A stretch of DNA of 64,000 nucleotides from Utricularia gibba (GCA_002189035.1 NEEC01000004.1:3844001-3908000), one strand, 5' to 3'. Positions 23,499-36,248 are shown, numbered from the stretch's first letter. Notes: a model not told the origin generated them from the sequence alone. A program made the numbers and translations.

Positions 23499-24694
23499 AA
23501 CTCCTTGTGGCGGTGATGCTTCAACATTCGAGTCCGCCGCTGGAAATCGATGTTTAATTGCAGAAACTTGGCTAAATATTGAGGTCTGCCGACATGGAGT
23601 ATAACGGCCACGTCTACGTCACGTATCTGCTTTGAGGGGTTCATAGACCAATTTCTCTAATTATGCTGAAAATAGAAAGTAGACCTGACAAAAAATTAGC
23701 CCACCAGTTTAGAGGCCCATGAAAAAAGCCCACAAGTTGGCCTAGAGGAAAGAAAAAGCGGGTCCAGCGGTAACCGGAAAAACGGAAGGGGCGGAGCCGC
23801 GACGACGGCACATGATCAGCCTGGGAAGGAACACTCAAAATTGAGAAGGGGGGCAGCTGCTGGAGCTGAGAGATCCAACGGGAACACTAGAAGCGGCAGC
23901 TGCAAAATCTGGGAAGGTAAAGACGGCCTGCGAACGGAAACAGACCATCAGTGAGTCGGATTGGAATATCGGCGGCGACTAAATCCTTCTGGGGGAAACG
24001 TTGGTGTGAACGAAATATACAAATATCCAGGTTGGCTTTTCAGAAAAACTTGCATTTCTTCAGCCTTTTTTTTAATTAATGTCGTACTTTTTCGGTGGAC
24101 GTTTATCAATTCAACTTCTGTTTACGGTCTCTTGTTATGTATTGTATGAATTTATGCTCCGATTTGCAGAAACTCTCGGGCGATCTTCTATCGTGAATTT
24201 CACTGTTGATGTCAAACACTAATTTGATCTGATAGCTACCCGCTGCTTATTGAAAGCTCACTGGATTGAATGTCTTAATGAACTGGACATATATTACTCT
24301 TCTGAAAAACCACTTTATCCAATATCATTCTGCATCCCATGCACAATGCTCTCCAAATCCAGCACCCTTCACGTCTGAGTTTGCATTACTGATATGCTGA
24401 TCCTTTGCATCACTGATATGCCGATACTTTGCAAGTGTTTCAGATTGCATTTCATGCTAATGTTGTTGAAATGTTGGAAGTGTAGCTTCATGCTGTTTCG
24501 CTTGTTAGGCTGGAGATATTTTGCATTTATGCTACACCCCTCTGTCTGGTGGGGTCTTAAATTTCATGCACAATTTCGAAATTCATCACCTATCGCACCT
24601 GAGTTTACATTATTTCCTTGCTTGAACTCCTTTGTAAATCCTGATTATGAACACTGGTGACTAGTTGCTTGTCTTTGAAACGTTGGTGTGACAG
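23499..24694. other. Divergent intergenic region, SUMO ligase / membrane protein
   Basis: The SUMO ligase (-) and the next gene (+) are head to head, so this stretch probably holds both promoters. Possible non-coding or short first exons of the plus-strand gene lie around 23840-24030. A good acceptor (GTGTGACAG) ends at 24694. I could not fix a coding first exon. Confidence 0.45.
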
Positions 24695-24729
24695 TTCACC
24701 TAGCTGCTTTGCTTATTGTAACTGGACTG

Positions 24730-25138
24730 ATGACAAGCTATGTTTGGAGGAAATATGTGGAGTATCTGCAATCTAAGAGGGAGAGGAACCTTCTGTGGGA
24801 TATGATTCAGCCATACAGGCGACCTAAATCTTTCACTACCCTGGTTGCAATTTACGTGTGCGCCTTCTACACAGGAGTTTTCGGGGCTGCTATCACCGAG
24901 CAGCTCTACAAGGTAGTGAACCTTGCCTTTTGCTGCCTATGAAAAGAGCCCCTCAGTCTCCATTAATGTTTGCACCAATTAATCTCCCCTTCAATGTTAG
25001 GAGAAGTACTGGGAAGAGCATCCGGGGCATGAGGTTCCCCTAATGATGCCAATGTTTTATGGCGGACCCTGGAGGGTTATGAGGGGTGAGGTACCTCGGT
25101 TCATCAAGGAGCCATCTCAGCAGCCTTCAGATAGTTGA
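24730..25138 (+). CDS. Small two-helix membrane protein, unknown function
   Basis: Two exons are clear: the coding part up to 24912 and 25001-25138. They join in phase 0 through a GT-AG intron. The first in-frame ATG (24730) gives 106 residues. The frame is open back to a stop at 24676, and a splice acceptor ends at 24694, so the true start may lie in an undetected upstream exon. The peptide has a hydrophobic N-terminal segment (ALLIVTGLMTSYVW), a charged stretch (EYLQSKRERNLLWDMIQPYRR) ending before a second hydrophobic segment (TTLVAIYVCAFYTGVFGAA), and a Pro/Gly-rich tail (MFYGGPWRVMRGE). This looks like a small organelle or ER membrane protein, but I do not recognise the family. Confidence 0.65.
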
Positions 25139-27049
25139 TCTTCTCCACTGCGGTCAGTGCTTGGAAATTTCTATGACTATTATGTTTGGGGTAAGAATAG
25201 ATAGATATAATCATGTTTACCTGTTTTCAACTTAGTATGAAATCATTAATCCTGATTTCATGATCACAAACCACTTTTTGAGTCAAAATTCATTTCAGAA
25301 CTCATTTCTCAACCTAACATGCCAATTGTTCAACTTCCATGTGCAAAAATACAAGGTAGATAGTAGGTTTAGGTTATAGGGCTTAGCAAGCATTTGACAA
25401 TTGGACCAATGGCCACACAATTTACTTACAAGTGTAATGATCCTATTACCTAAGATAACCAACATTATTAGTGTTTTTACCCAATTGGCCCCAACTGTCA
25501 AAATGTTCTTGGTGAACCCTAAACCACCAAGGTTAAAACCTAACAGCTATTATTAGTGCTGTCTTAAAGGTGATGCATTGACCTTAATACAACAATCATA
25601 TCTCTAGCATTTGGAACCTACCTTGGTTGTAGCATGGCCTCACTCATCACTTCCCCTTGCGTTTCTGGTATATTCAGATCAGGCATCATCATCAATAGGT
25701 CACGCCAAATAAATGTTTTTTCTTAAATCTCTCCATGACACTACATTGTCTCCTGACCCATCCATCATCCAAATTATTTTTGACTTTTGGTTGAACCTTT
25801 TTTATAATGGATTGAATAAAGTTGAATTTATTCAAACTATTATTAAAATATATTACAAAAAACAAAAATAATCATCAAAGTTTAATGTTTTTTTAATTTT
25901 TCAATTTTTTAATTTTCTTATAAAAAAGTATTAAACTCAAATCCAAAAAAATGTATTCAACCCATAAATCGATTTTTTTTCAATTTTTTTTGTTAATTTA
26001 TGTATCATACTAGAAAAGCATCACGATATTTTTGGCTAATCTATCGATTAAACATATTTGACTCGTTGATTAAAATGCCGATTTTTGTGTACTTTCATGT
26101 AATTGGTGTTGTTTTAGTCAGTTGTTGTTGGAATGCATACCCCCATCCCATATCAACAACATATTTTTGAGTTAAGGTAGTTTTGAAGGTACTCAATTGT
26201 ATGTTACGGCAACGTGCAATAATCAAGCATTACTAAGTATGGTGACCGATCACCACAAACGTTGACTTTAATGCCCGTAGGCCTCTTTAGATCTAAATGT
26301 GTGTTCTGGGCACCCTGTTTTACTCCCCGTCAGTGGTTTTTTTATGGGATAATTATAGCGACATTTTTTTATTTTTTATTTACCATTGAACATATATGAT
26401 CTATAATAAAGTGTAATTTATGAATTTAAATTTAAAATATATCTTCTCAATTTGGATTGTAGTTTTAATTTATTTAAAATAAAATATTTTATTTAAAATT
26501 AAAATATATACTTGAAATGGAGGCTATAAAGTATTTAGATAAAGTTATTAGAATAAATAATTTTATATTGAAATTTAAAAATGAAATAATTAAGTATATA
26601 ATAATTTATAAATCAATAATAATGAGTTGAGTTTTATATATTTGAAATTTATGTATACTTGATCGATTCATCAGATATTTAATTTTAATATAATATTAAA
26701 AAATTTGTTTTGTGTTATTGTTTGGATGATCAAGATAGATTTATTATTAATACACGTTTAAATTAAAAAAAACTACATTAGATTTAAGCGACAAAAATTA
26801 GATATACCTACCAGATTTGCTGAATGGATTTTTGGGGATATGAATTTTAATCGTCCAACCAACTAAATCCATATCACAAGTGTTGGGTTTATTCTTTTAA
26901 CAAGCCAAGGCGCGTGTTGTGTTCTACTGCAACTGGTCGTTGGAACTTACGGAAGAAGCCTCTGGATTGTGCGCATTATGCAGGAGGCTTGGCTCATCTT
27001 GTTGTTTGTATAAACCCACGCGGTTGAGGCCTTTCAACTCTCTCTCTTT
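25139..27049. other. AT-rich spacer upstream of RBOH
   Basis: No gene or recognisable mobile element is seen. Base composition is extremely AT-rich from 25800 to 26800. The last 200 bases are the proximal promoter of the RBOH gene. Confidence 0.5.
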
Positions 27050-27063
27050 TATATATATATATA
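27050..27063 (+). promoter_or_regulatory. TATA tract of the RBOH gene
   Basis: An alternating TATATATATATATA run lies about 56 bases before the ATG at 27119 and follows a CT-rich stretch (TCTCTCTCTTTT). This is a plausible core promoter. The resulting 5' UTR would be short, about 30-40 bases. Confidence 0.5.
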
Positions 27064-27118
27064 CACACGAGTTCCTTGATTTTCCAACGTCTTTTTCTCA
27101 GAGGCCGGTGTGAAGTAT

Positions 27119-30100
27119 ATGAGGATCGCCGAGTCGGAAAACCGCGGCGGCGATTCGCCGGAGACTGTGCACAGCGGCGCCGACGAGGAGTTTGTGGAGG
27201 TGACGCTCGATCTCCAAGACGACGACACGATCATAGTCCGCAGTGTCGAACCCGCGGGTGTCCTGAAAATGGACGTCGAGGCGGCGTCGCTGTTTCCGCC
27301 TTCCACCTCCCGATCATCCACAATGCGGAGCAACAGAAGCGATTCCAACAACCTTATCCAGCGATTCTCCCAGGAGTTACCGCGGCGGTTCTCGTGGAGC
27401 CGCCGCCGCGACGGGTTCGATTCCGCTATCGCGGCGCGGGCGATTCGCCGGCAGCGAGCGCAATTGGACCGGACCAGATCTGGCGCACACAGAGCACTTC
27501 AGGGGCTTAAGTTCATAAGCAGTAGCCAGAGAAACGGCGTTGACGCGTGGAAAGAAGTTCAGAGCAATTTTGTGAAGCTTGCCAAGGAAGGATATCTTCA
27601 CCGCGACGATTTCGCTCGATGTATAGGTAATGAAGGATTCCGATTTCGCTCAAAACGTTTTTATCTGAATTCTCTCACCTCTTGTCCTCCCCAAGGAATG
27701 AAGGATTCCGATGAATTTGCAATGCAACTTTTCGACGCATTGTCCAGAAGACGAGGAATGCATTTCGACAGAATCGACGAAGATGAACTCCACGAATTCT
27801 GGCTACAGATCACCGACCAGAGCTTCGATTCCAGACTCCAGATCTTCTTCGACATGTAACCAATTCTTCTCCGTCCTATTGCAACACTTGGAGCAATCAA
27901 ACTGCGAAAAATGATTACTGGTTAATTGCTTCTTACCAAAGCTAATGACGTCTCAGGGTGGATAAAAACGAGGATGGGCGGATCACGGAAGAGGAAGTCA
28001 AAGAGGTAATCCACGTCCTTTCCTTTCTTGAACCGTGATTAAATTTTACACGGCATACGGTATGCGCTAAATCGATGATTAAGCACAGATTATAATGGTG
28101 AGCGCCTCCGCAAATAAACTATCAAGATTACATGAACAAGCGGAGGAGTACGCCGCTCTGATCATGGAAGAGTTGGACCCCGAGGGGCTCGGTTACATCG
28201 AGGTAACACCTTCAACCTTTTTTATATTTTTTATTCATGTCACATGTGGCTTAAAATGCTGTCAATTAAGAATAGTAACAATTAACTAATACAATATAAA
28301 GCGCACAACTGAAGTAGTTGGGAATAGACTGTGACCAATGACTATATGAGAAATGGTTGCAACTAAAATGATATTGCTTTTTTTGACTTCAGTTTGAAGA
28401 TAAAAAATTAAGGGCACGGGTAAAAATTATTGAATTTAAATGAATTATGGAATAAATATATATTTGTGATGATGTACTTGATAAATAAATTTAAGTTTAT
28501 GAAAATTATTTAAAAATAAAATTCTATGAATAAACAATTAGATTGATATTTTACTCATTTCTGAAAAAACTTATCTAAAGAATAAATTTGTGTAAACCTC
28601 TAGGTAAAGTTTTATGCGGGTTTAAAAGATACACGTGTTAAACTAGGTAAAGTTTAATTTGCTTTCAAATTTTGAGTTGGCGTTTCTCTAGAAGAATTAT
28701 GGCCGTTGAGTCAGTTATCGGAAATATATGAGTAAATTCGATCATTTTCGAGTTAAAGAAAAGTAGGTATTTATTTAATTTTCTTACTGTCACCAAATAA
28801 TTCCTAGTGCTCATTTCTCTAACCAAATAATTCTTACCTAATTCCGAGTGGTTACGAAAAGAAACACCGAAGGGAGAGGCGGTGGAGGCTTCAACCTTTA
28901 ACACCGAGGTCTATAACTAGGCAGACGGTCACAGTGGGGGTATTTTTTTTTTTTTTAAGAATAAAGCTACGAACCTAACCTGGTGCTATGAGAACAAAGC
29001 TAGTGTTGGAGCATAAAATAAGGTAATTTGGATAAAATAGTAGGGGGTTAAGTAGCAGTATTTAACTCGTAATGTGCTGTCACGAGTTGTCATGTTACAA
29101 GAAAGTCAGTCAGCATTCAGTTGCCTTAGAAGATAGGGTTCAATTATTTGAGTGATTCATTCAACCCGTGAAATTACATCTTAAAAGATAATAAATAATA
29201 GAGATGGCTAAAAATATCGCGTGTCCAGCGTCCACATCTAATTTTAATTAATTAATGCAAAGTCCGTTATGGTAACGGATTTGAACCCGGGACCTCGAAA
29301 GCCAAGTGGCTCTATCGTTTTTGCACTATGGTATGGCTCCGGCCAGTTGAGAATAGGTCATTTCGATGACTTGGAATGCATGGCACTGGTTGGAAGTTTT
29401 ATAATGCGCAGTGCCGGCTACCCAGCCTTGCCCTGAGCTACAGTTAGGTAAACAATGGAGGAGAGCATTAGCACAACCAAAACGCGTGACCCAACTCTCT
29501 CCCATGCCTTCTTGATTTTATTATGTGTGTGGAATGCATTCACGTCACAAAACACTTGTCCTCGGTTGCGGATACATTTGAATACTCGGCGAGGAGCATA
29601 GCTTGGTTTATATTTCGTATATATTTGTCGTGAGAAGTGAAACTGAAGAATTATGTGAAAATTATATACTTGATGTTGTAAACAATGCTGCAGCTATGGC
29701 ACCTGGAAAGCCTTCTACTTCAAAAAGACACATACTTGAACTATAGCCAAGCGCTGACTTACACTAGCCAGGCCCTAAGCCAGAGCTTCTACGGCTTCAA
29801 ATACAGAGGACCCATCACTAGGATTGGTAACAGATTGCTCTATTTCTTCGAGGAAAATTGGAAGAGACTTTGGGTGATTACACTGTGGATCATAGCAATG
29901 GTTTCTCTTTTCACATGGAAATTCATCGAGTACAAGCACAAGGATGAGTTCAAAGTCATGGGCTATTGCCTTCCCACTGCAAAAGGAGCTGCTGAAACTT
30001 TGAAGCTCAATATGGCTCTCATTTTGCTTCCAGTATGTCGAAATACTATCACTTGGTTGAGATCATCCCGGCTTGGTCAGTTCGTCCCCCTCGATGACAA

Positions 30101-32261
30101 CATCAACTTTCACAAGGTATGTAGCCATAGTTATTTGTTAGTAATGTTTAACCATCCATACGTACCGTTGATACAATGCTACACTTGGACAGATGATTGC
30201 AGGTGCAGTCGTCATTGGTGTGATACTCCATGCTGGTGATCATCTTGCTTGTGACTTCCCGAGGTTGATCAATGAATCAAATCCTACTTACAACCTTTAC
30301 ATGATTGATGACTTTGGATCTCATAAACCTACATATTTGGAGTTGGTTAAAGGAATCCCCGGGGTGACCGGAATTCTAATGGTGGCCTTAATGATCACTG
30401 GTTTCATATTAGCCACAAGGTGGCTGAGGCTAAGCTTAATTAAATTGCCTAAGCCATTCGATAGAGTGATGGGTTACAATGCCTTTTGGTACTCTCATCA
30501 TCTGTTCATCTTGGTTTACATCTTGCTTGTGATCCATGGCACCTTTCTTTATCTCGTCCATGAATGGTATAGAAAAACGGTACGTGTAAAAACACTATAT
30601 AGACGAATCTAGTGATAGCCTTATTATCTTCTTCCTTATCATTGCAGACTTGGATGTATCTTGCTGTCCCTATGATTATATATGCAGGAGAAAGAACATT
30701 TAGATTTGTTCGAGCAGGCTTAAGCAGCGTCCGCCTTTTGAAGGTGCACATTGCAAATGACTTTAAGTTTGTTTCGTCTTTATTGGTCGCCACTCATCTT
30801 GTAAATGCAGCCCATACACATGCATGCACGCATATGCTCAAATTATGTGCCTGTTGTTGTAACAACATCAATTATTAGTATTTTTTTTCTCTATTAGTTA
30901 AACACGAGCTTTTTGATTATTTTAGGTGGTGATATACCCCGGAAATGTTCTCTCAATACATATGACGAAGCCTCCACAATTTAAGTTCAAGAGCGGGCAA
31001 TACATCTTTGTTCAGTGTCCATCTATTTCTCCATTTGAGTGGTGAGAAAAAGTTACAGGCATACTACAACAGATGAAGGCAACGACTAACAGCAACTTTT
31101 AATGTGACTATATAGGCATCCTTTTTCGATTTCCTCTGCACCTGATGACGACTATTTGAGCATTCACATACGGCAATTAGGGGACTGGACACAAGAACTG
31201 AAGAGAGTGTTTTCTGAGGCTTGTAACCCTCCTGAAGGGGGAAAAAGTGGTCTACTTCGAGCAGATGAAACTACTCAGACAAGGTAACATATTCTGTTTC
31301 AATAAGCTGAATAAATCTAATATGATGTAGCATGCCGAAGCTCATTGTTTAGTTGCTTTGTTTATGTGGGTTGTAGCATGCCAAAGCTGTTGATAGATGG
31401 CCCTTATGGAGCTCCATCGCAAGAGTACAACAAATACGATGTTCTTCTACTTGCTGGACTCGGCATCGGAGCAACTCCCTTTGTCAGCATTCTGAAGGAT
31501 TTGCTCAATAGCATTCTGAAAATGGGAGAGCTGGCGGTAATGCCCTTCATTACCATATGTTCATTCATAAATATTAAAGCTTTGTCAACTTTTCAGGATT
31601 CTACCTCGGATTTCAGCAGAAATTCAGAACAGAGCATCCAAAAGAAAACAATTAGGACCACAAATGCTTACTTCTATTGGGTCACCAGGGAGCAAGGCTC
31701 GTTTGATTGGTTCAAGGGCATAATGGATGAAATCTCCGAACTTGATCAGCAGGTACTTCTTTCGAAACCCAAATTCAAACTCAACCCCAACCAACTAACC
31801 CATTGATACTCACTAGATCCAATCTCTGTCTTTAGGGAGTCATAGAGATGCACAACTACTTAACTAGTGTTTACGAAGAAGGTGATGCTCGCTCATTGCT
31901 CATAACCATGGTTCAGGCACTCAACCACGCCAAACATGGGATCGATGTCGTATCAGGCACAAGAGTAAGTTGCAGTCCTTATCACCGTATGATGAGTACC
32001 TGGGTTTAAAAAAATATGAAGTTTTGGGGACAATGTGAGATCAGTACGTGTGGTGTGTGACTCTTTCAGGTTAGAACACACTTCGGGAGGCCGAATTGGA
32101 GAAAGGTGATCTCCAAAATTGCCACAAAACATGCCAACGCAAGAGTAGGTGTCTTCTACTGCGGTGCGCCTGTTCTAGCTAAGGAACTCAGTCGTCTTTG
32201 CCATGAATATAACCAAAAGGGATCCACCAAATTCGAGTTTCGTAAGGAGCATTTTTCTTGA
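27119..32261 (+). CDS. Respiratory burst oxidase homolog (plant NADPH oxidase)
   Basis: Thirteen exons (27119-27626, 27696-27855, 27957-28005, 28089-28202, 29694-30116, 30193-30579, 30648-30743, 30926-31041, 31116-31283, 31377-31536, 31597-31752, 31836-31964, 32070-32261) give 885 residues, normal for the family. The plasma-membrane enzyme passes electrons from NADPH through FAD and two hemes to oxygen, making apoplastic superoxide. Visible parts are an acidic N-terminal stretch ([13 protein letters not shown]), a canonical EF-hand ([12 protein letters not shown], about 225-236) and a degenerate second one. Heme histidines lie in ILHAGDH (431, 435) and FWYSHHLF (520-521). The FAD motif is HPFSISS (619) and the NADPH motif GLGIGATP (about 701). 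The C-terminus ends EFRKEHFS. Calcium regulation is expected from the EF-hands. Intron 4 is 1.5 kb; the rest are short. Confidence 0.96.
29250..29345 (-). repeat. Possible tRNA-derived SINE fragment in RBOH intron 4
   Basis: On the minus strand there is a pol III B-box-like GGTTCAAATCC (29277-29287) preceded by GAGGTCCCG and a weak A-box-like region. Stems do not pair as in a real tRNA and no poly-A/T tail or target duplication is clear. It reads like a decayed SINE, not a tRNA gene. Confidence 0.35.
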
Positions 32262-32394
32262 TTGAACAATAAAATGAAGATTTAGTTGTACAATTAATAG
32301 AGAAATATGTGCAATAAATAACACCAATAACTTTCATCAATTAAGTTTTCTGATTTTGAAATGTAATTATTACTTGATATTTGGTAAAAAGAAA

Positions 32395-33113
32395 GGGGTA
32401 ATTATAAAACATACCATTTATGTTTATTGATTTGTTAATTTATGTTACATGTATTTTTTAACATTTAATTTTACCACAAATATATTGCAATTTATGTCAT
32501 TTTTATATTAAATTAATATATTCATGTGTTTTTAATTTTAAATTCGTTAAAATAATATTTTTTTTGTTTATTTCTTACTTTTTAATATTGTACTTTTTTT
32601 TATTTTTCTTAATTGGTGTTTTTTATATTAATATTTTTTGTTTATGAAAATTATTGTTTTTGATTCATAATAATAACAATAATACTAATAGTTTTTTTAT
32701 GTTTTTTTGTTATTCTTACTTTTAGATTTTTGTATGGATTATTTTTTTGTTATAACATGTAATATGTACTATAAATAAATTTGTATAGCTATTGAAACTT
32801 TATTATATTTATATAAATTGGTTTTTTAATTTATTTTTGAATATGAATGTTGATTTTAAAAGATATTTGATTTATTTTTCCTCATTTTGTAAGGTTTATA
32901 TAATCTAATTTTTCTAATTTTCGTGATTTTGAAAATGTATGGCATAAATTACTAAATCAAAAAATAAGTATGGTTGATTTTGGTGTTTTTCTATAAAAAA
33001 ATAATATATATTGTAATATAAATTTGATTTGTGGTAAAATTAACTGTTCGAAAATACATGTGACATAAATTACAAAATCAATAAACATAAATGTCATGTT
33101 TTGCAGTTTACTC
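32395..33113. mobile_element. Non-autonomous Mutator-like TIR element (MULE-MITE), 719 bp
   Basis: The ends form long inverted repeats of about 90 bases with good but imperfect identity. The left end starts GGGGTAATTATAAAACATACC and the inverted right end starts GAGTAAACTGCAAAACATGAC. Both continue with CATTTATGTTTATTGA and later TTAATTTTACCACAAAT. A perfect 10-bp direct repeat TAAAAAGAAA flanks the element (32385-32394 and 33114-33123). Long TIRs with a 9-10 bp duplication are the Mutator signature. The interior is extremely AT-rich with no coding capacity. It sits 133 bases after the RBOH stop codon and may lie in its 3' UTR or terminator region. Confidence 0.85.
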
Positions 33114-33123
33114 TAAAAAGAAA

Positions 33124-34198
33124 CATGATTTATCAAACCTCTCTCCTTCATTGGTAAAACAAAATTTTATATTCATCATATTACAGATAATGTGAAAAAA
33201 TAAAGAGAGAAAACCTTTTAATATATTACATAAACTATATTGGTGTCGTCAAATATGATGACAATTGACTATACTCGATAATATTGATAGTGTACGTGAT
33301 ATTGACAAATATCATACTATTCACACTCGGTCCTATTGACATGTAACAACTTTTTGTTACACTCTATTATTTAATTATACTGTCACCGATTTAGACACTT
33401 ACTTACAATCAAACACATTTGGTACCAACCATTAAACATTTGATAAGTATTAGGAGATAGAAAGATATGTAAATTTAGCATATGATCGATGGCTATAACG
33501 TTGTCGAGCACCAACTTCGCTTGAAGTTAATACGAATAGACTGCCAACATGAGAAAAGTTTATATATAAAGGTAGTATTTTGCCTTCTTATGATTGTTGT
33601 TTCTATGTGAAACCTACTTTAAAATTCTCATCACATATTTTTTTCGATTGCAAAAATGTTAAAAGATAATGGAAAAAATTGTATTTTTAATGAGAAAATA
33701 TCTTAGTTTTGTCAGTAAAATCATAAATGTGTGTGGCAAATCTTTCACATAACACCAACACATTGCTAGACTTAGAGAACCGCAACCTTAATATTTTGTT
33801 GGTATATTTGGAATGCCAGAAGTAATAAAATTTTTAGAGATTAGTCTTTTTTATGAAATACAAAATAAACCAAGAAGAGTGCACATGTATTTAAGTGAAT
33901 GGTTTCTCAAATCATTTTTGACAATTAGGCAAAATTTTTAATATCCAACAGAAATCAATAAAAATCTAAATCTTGAAATTGAAAAAAAAATTATGAATAA
34001 TGTGATGATACATAGTAATTGTTAACTAAGCATTGCCAGATTATTTAAAATGTCGAGATGGATGTATTATTCATAATCTTTTATGGGTTATAACTAATTC
34101 AAAAAAAAATCATTCATTTAGAATTATTTTTGAAACTGAAATTAAAATACTATTTTGTACAATGACGAATTTACAAGTGGAGAAGCACCATCTCACTC
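33124..34198. other. AT-rich spacer between RBOH and GH5 genes
   Basis: No gene or recognisable element is seen beyond the TIR element to the left. The last few hundred bases are downstream of the minus-strand GH5 gene. Confidence 0.5.
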
Positions 34199-36248
34199 TC
34201 ACTCTGTTGTTGAGACAAAAGCGAACCACTGAACTTGCGGGTTATCGGAGCATCTTGGAAAATCTATGAGCTGAGGATCCATACACAAGCATTTCCGGGT
34301 CATGATTATGGATCCGGGTCCGATGTCCAAGCACAAAAACCCACCTTGGCCATCATCAGTGGCCAAATGATACCTGGATGCTGAGGCCTGCATCCACATG
34401 CTTCCAGACCCACTACTCACAGCAACTTGGGCGCCATCTCCCCTGGAAGCTAGAGACAGCGACGTCCCCGGCAGCGAGATCGCGATTTTCCCGCCGACGA
34501 TCTGACTATTCCATAGAGTCGCGGTTCTGCAGTCGTCGAGGAAGACGACTCCTCTTCTCACCGCCGCGCAACGCCCGCTCACTGGATGGAAAAGCCTCCA
34601 CCGCACAGGTCCGTACGCCACAGGGTCTAGTTTCCGATGACAAAGGAGTCATAAAACGCAGACATTCGCGTAAGAGAATGAGCGATGGACAGTGAATGGT
34701 ACCATGATTCGCATGCCGGAGAATCTCCAGCCTCGCCAAGAACTCCGGGTTTCGAAAACCATCCCAATTCGCATCCATAACACCATAGAATTCTTCCATG
34801 TTCGCCACCCCTTCTCTCCAGATGTAACTGCCTGCAAAAGATGTACAAATAGAAATCCAAACTATTGAAATTAAGGATTTCATTGATGGGATGGGTACGT
34901 ATCAAGTTTAAGAATACAATATATATGAATCACATCAAAAAAAACTTAGATTAAATTTTTTATTAATAATCTATAATTTTTTATATATTAATTATTTTAT
35001 TTTCAAATATATAGATATAGTGTTACTTGTTCCAATACAACCCCATCAAAACAAAACAAGGGAACATGTAAATTACCTTGAAAACCCCATAACGCCCAGT
35101 CGATGTCGAAAATGGCAACCGTCGCTAACAAGCAGTTGATATACCGATTCTGGACCTCGTCGGTGCCACGTTGATCCATCCCGAATTCACTCAAAAACAG
35201 TGGGAATACCCCGCCGCCGCCGGCTTGAGTTACGAATAAAGCGTTGGCGGCAAAGGAGTCCACCGCCTTGGAGCAACGAGCGTTCGTCTGAGAAAGCCAT
35301 TCATCGGCGGAGTCGCCGAAGGAGTACCAATGCGCTTCGTAGACCAACGTGTTGTCCAGATTTCCTACCCCCAGCGGCTGCGATTTCAAGAAGCTGAGGT
35401 CCGCGTCGTATCTCAGGCCGGAGACGATGACAAGAAGCTCTGGACCCTCACGGTGGACGGCCCTCGCCGCATCTGCCATGAACTTATACCAATCACGCGT
35501 GTTTTGCCATTTTCCCCGCAATTCATTTCTCAAGCTCATTCCAACAACCTGAAACCGAGAATTATTTCACTCCCATATGATCCTCATACTCCATTAATGG
35601 TTACAATACGCACCTCTAGAATGCAACCCCAGTTTGCAGTGTTTTACGTACCGCAGGATGGTCGTGGTACGCCCTAGCAACCATGATGAGTCCCTGGATC
35701 CATTCCATAGGGTGGAAAAATTGGTCCCCGAAGAATCCATTGCCATCGTCCCAGCCGCAGCACCACTTGGGCAGGCTCACATGGTTGTCCAGAACCACCA
35801 TTACACCCTTGCTGCCAAGCTCGTCCAACAGCGCTCCATGCGCATCCACCACAGTCTTCTGTAATAAACCAGGGTTGTTCGCCGCCACACCCGCAACGGC
35901 ATCGGCTAGCTGAAGTTTATTCAGGCTTTGAGACACCGTGAGGCCGCCGTAATCCGGCCGCGTGTACATGAACGTCGACCACGTCAACCTAACGCAGTTG
36001 AAGCCGGCCGCGATGACCTCCCCGACTAGATCTCCGATGGGCTTCTTGTGTATCCCCTCGGGGAGCATGGGGTCCAAGTGCGCAGGCCAGTTTGCGCAGG
36101 CGAGCTTAATTCGCTTCCCCGAGTCATCGACGATGTATCGCGACGATGTGGAGAGGATGACTGCCTTGCAGAATGTAGTGATTTGGAGGAGGAGGATCAA
36201 GTAGAAGACGCCCCTTGTAGCTCTGGCTTCCATTCTTCTCCTCATCAT
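34199..36248 (-). CDS. Secreted GH5 glycoside hydrolase with C-terminal lectin-like domain
   Basis: Four exons (36248-35652, 35548-35077, 34831-34703, 34626-34199) give 541 residues, all phases closing. The last intron is only 76 bases. The protein starts with a signal peptide (YLILLLQITTFCKA within the first 28 residues). Glycoside hydrolase family 5 features are clear: the acid/base Glu in SLRNELRG (E208), His in EAHWYS (H272) and the nucleophile Glu in LFLSEFG (E320). From about residue 400 the C-terminal part (WRLFHPVSGRC ... GGFLCLDIG ... QWFAFV) looks like the ricin-B-like domain found in plant GH5 proteins of this type. It probably acts on mannan- or glucan-type wall polysaccharide. 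The substrate cannot be read from sequence. Confidence 0.9.

Noticed and set aside
27076-27510. 144-codon ORF overlapping RBOH exon 1
   Set aside because: An Arg/Pro-rich shadow frame of GC-rich coding DNA; the RBOH frame has clear homology.
29270-29345. A functional tRNA gene on the minus strand
   Set aside because: The T-arm and acceptor stems do not pair and there is no clean A box; better explained as a SINE fragment.
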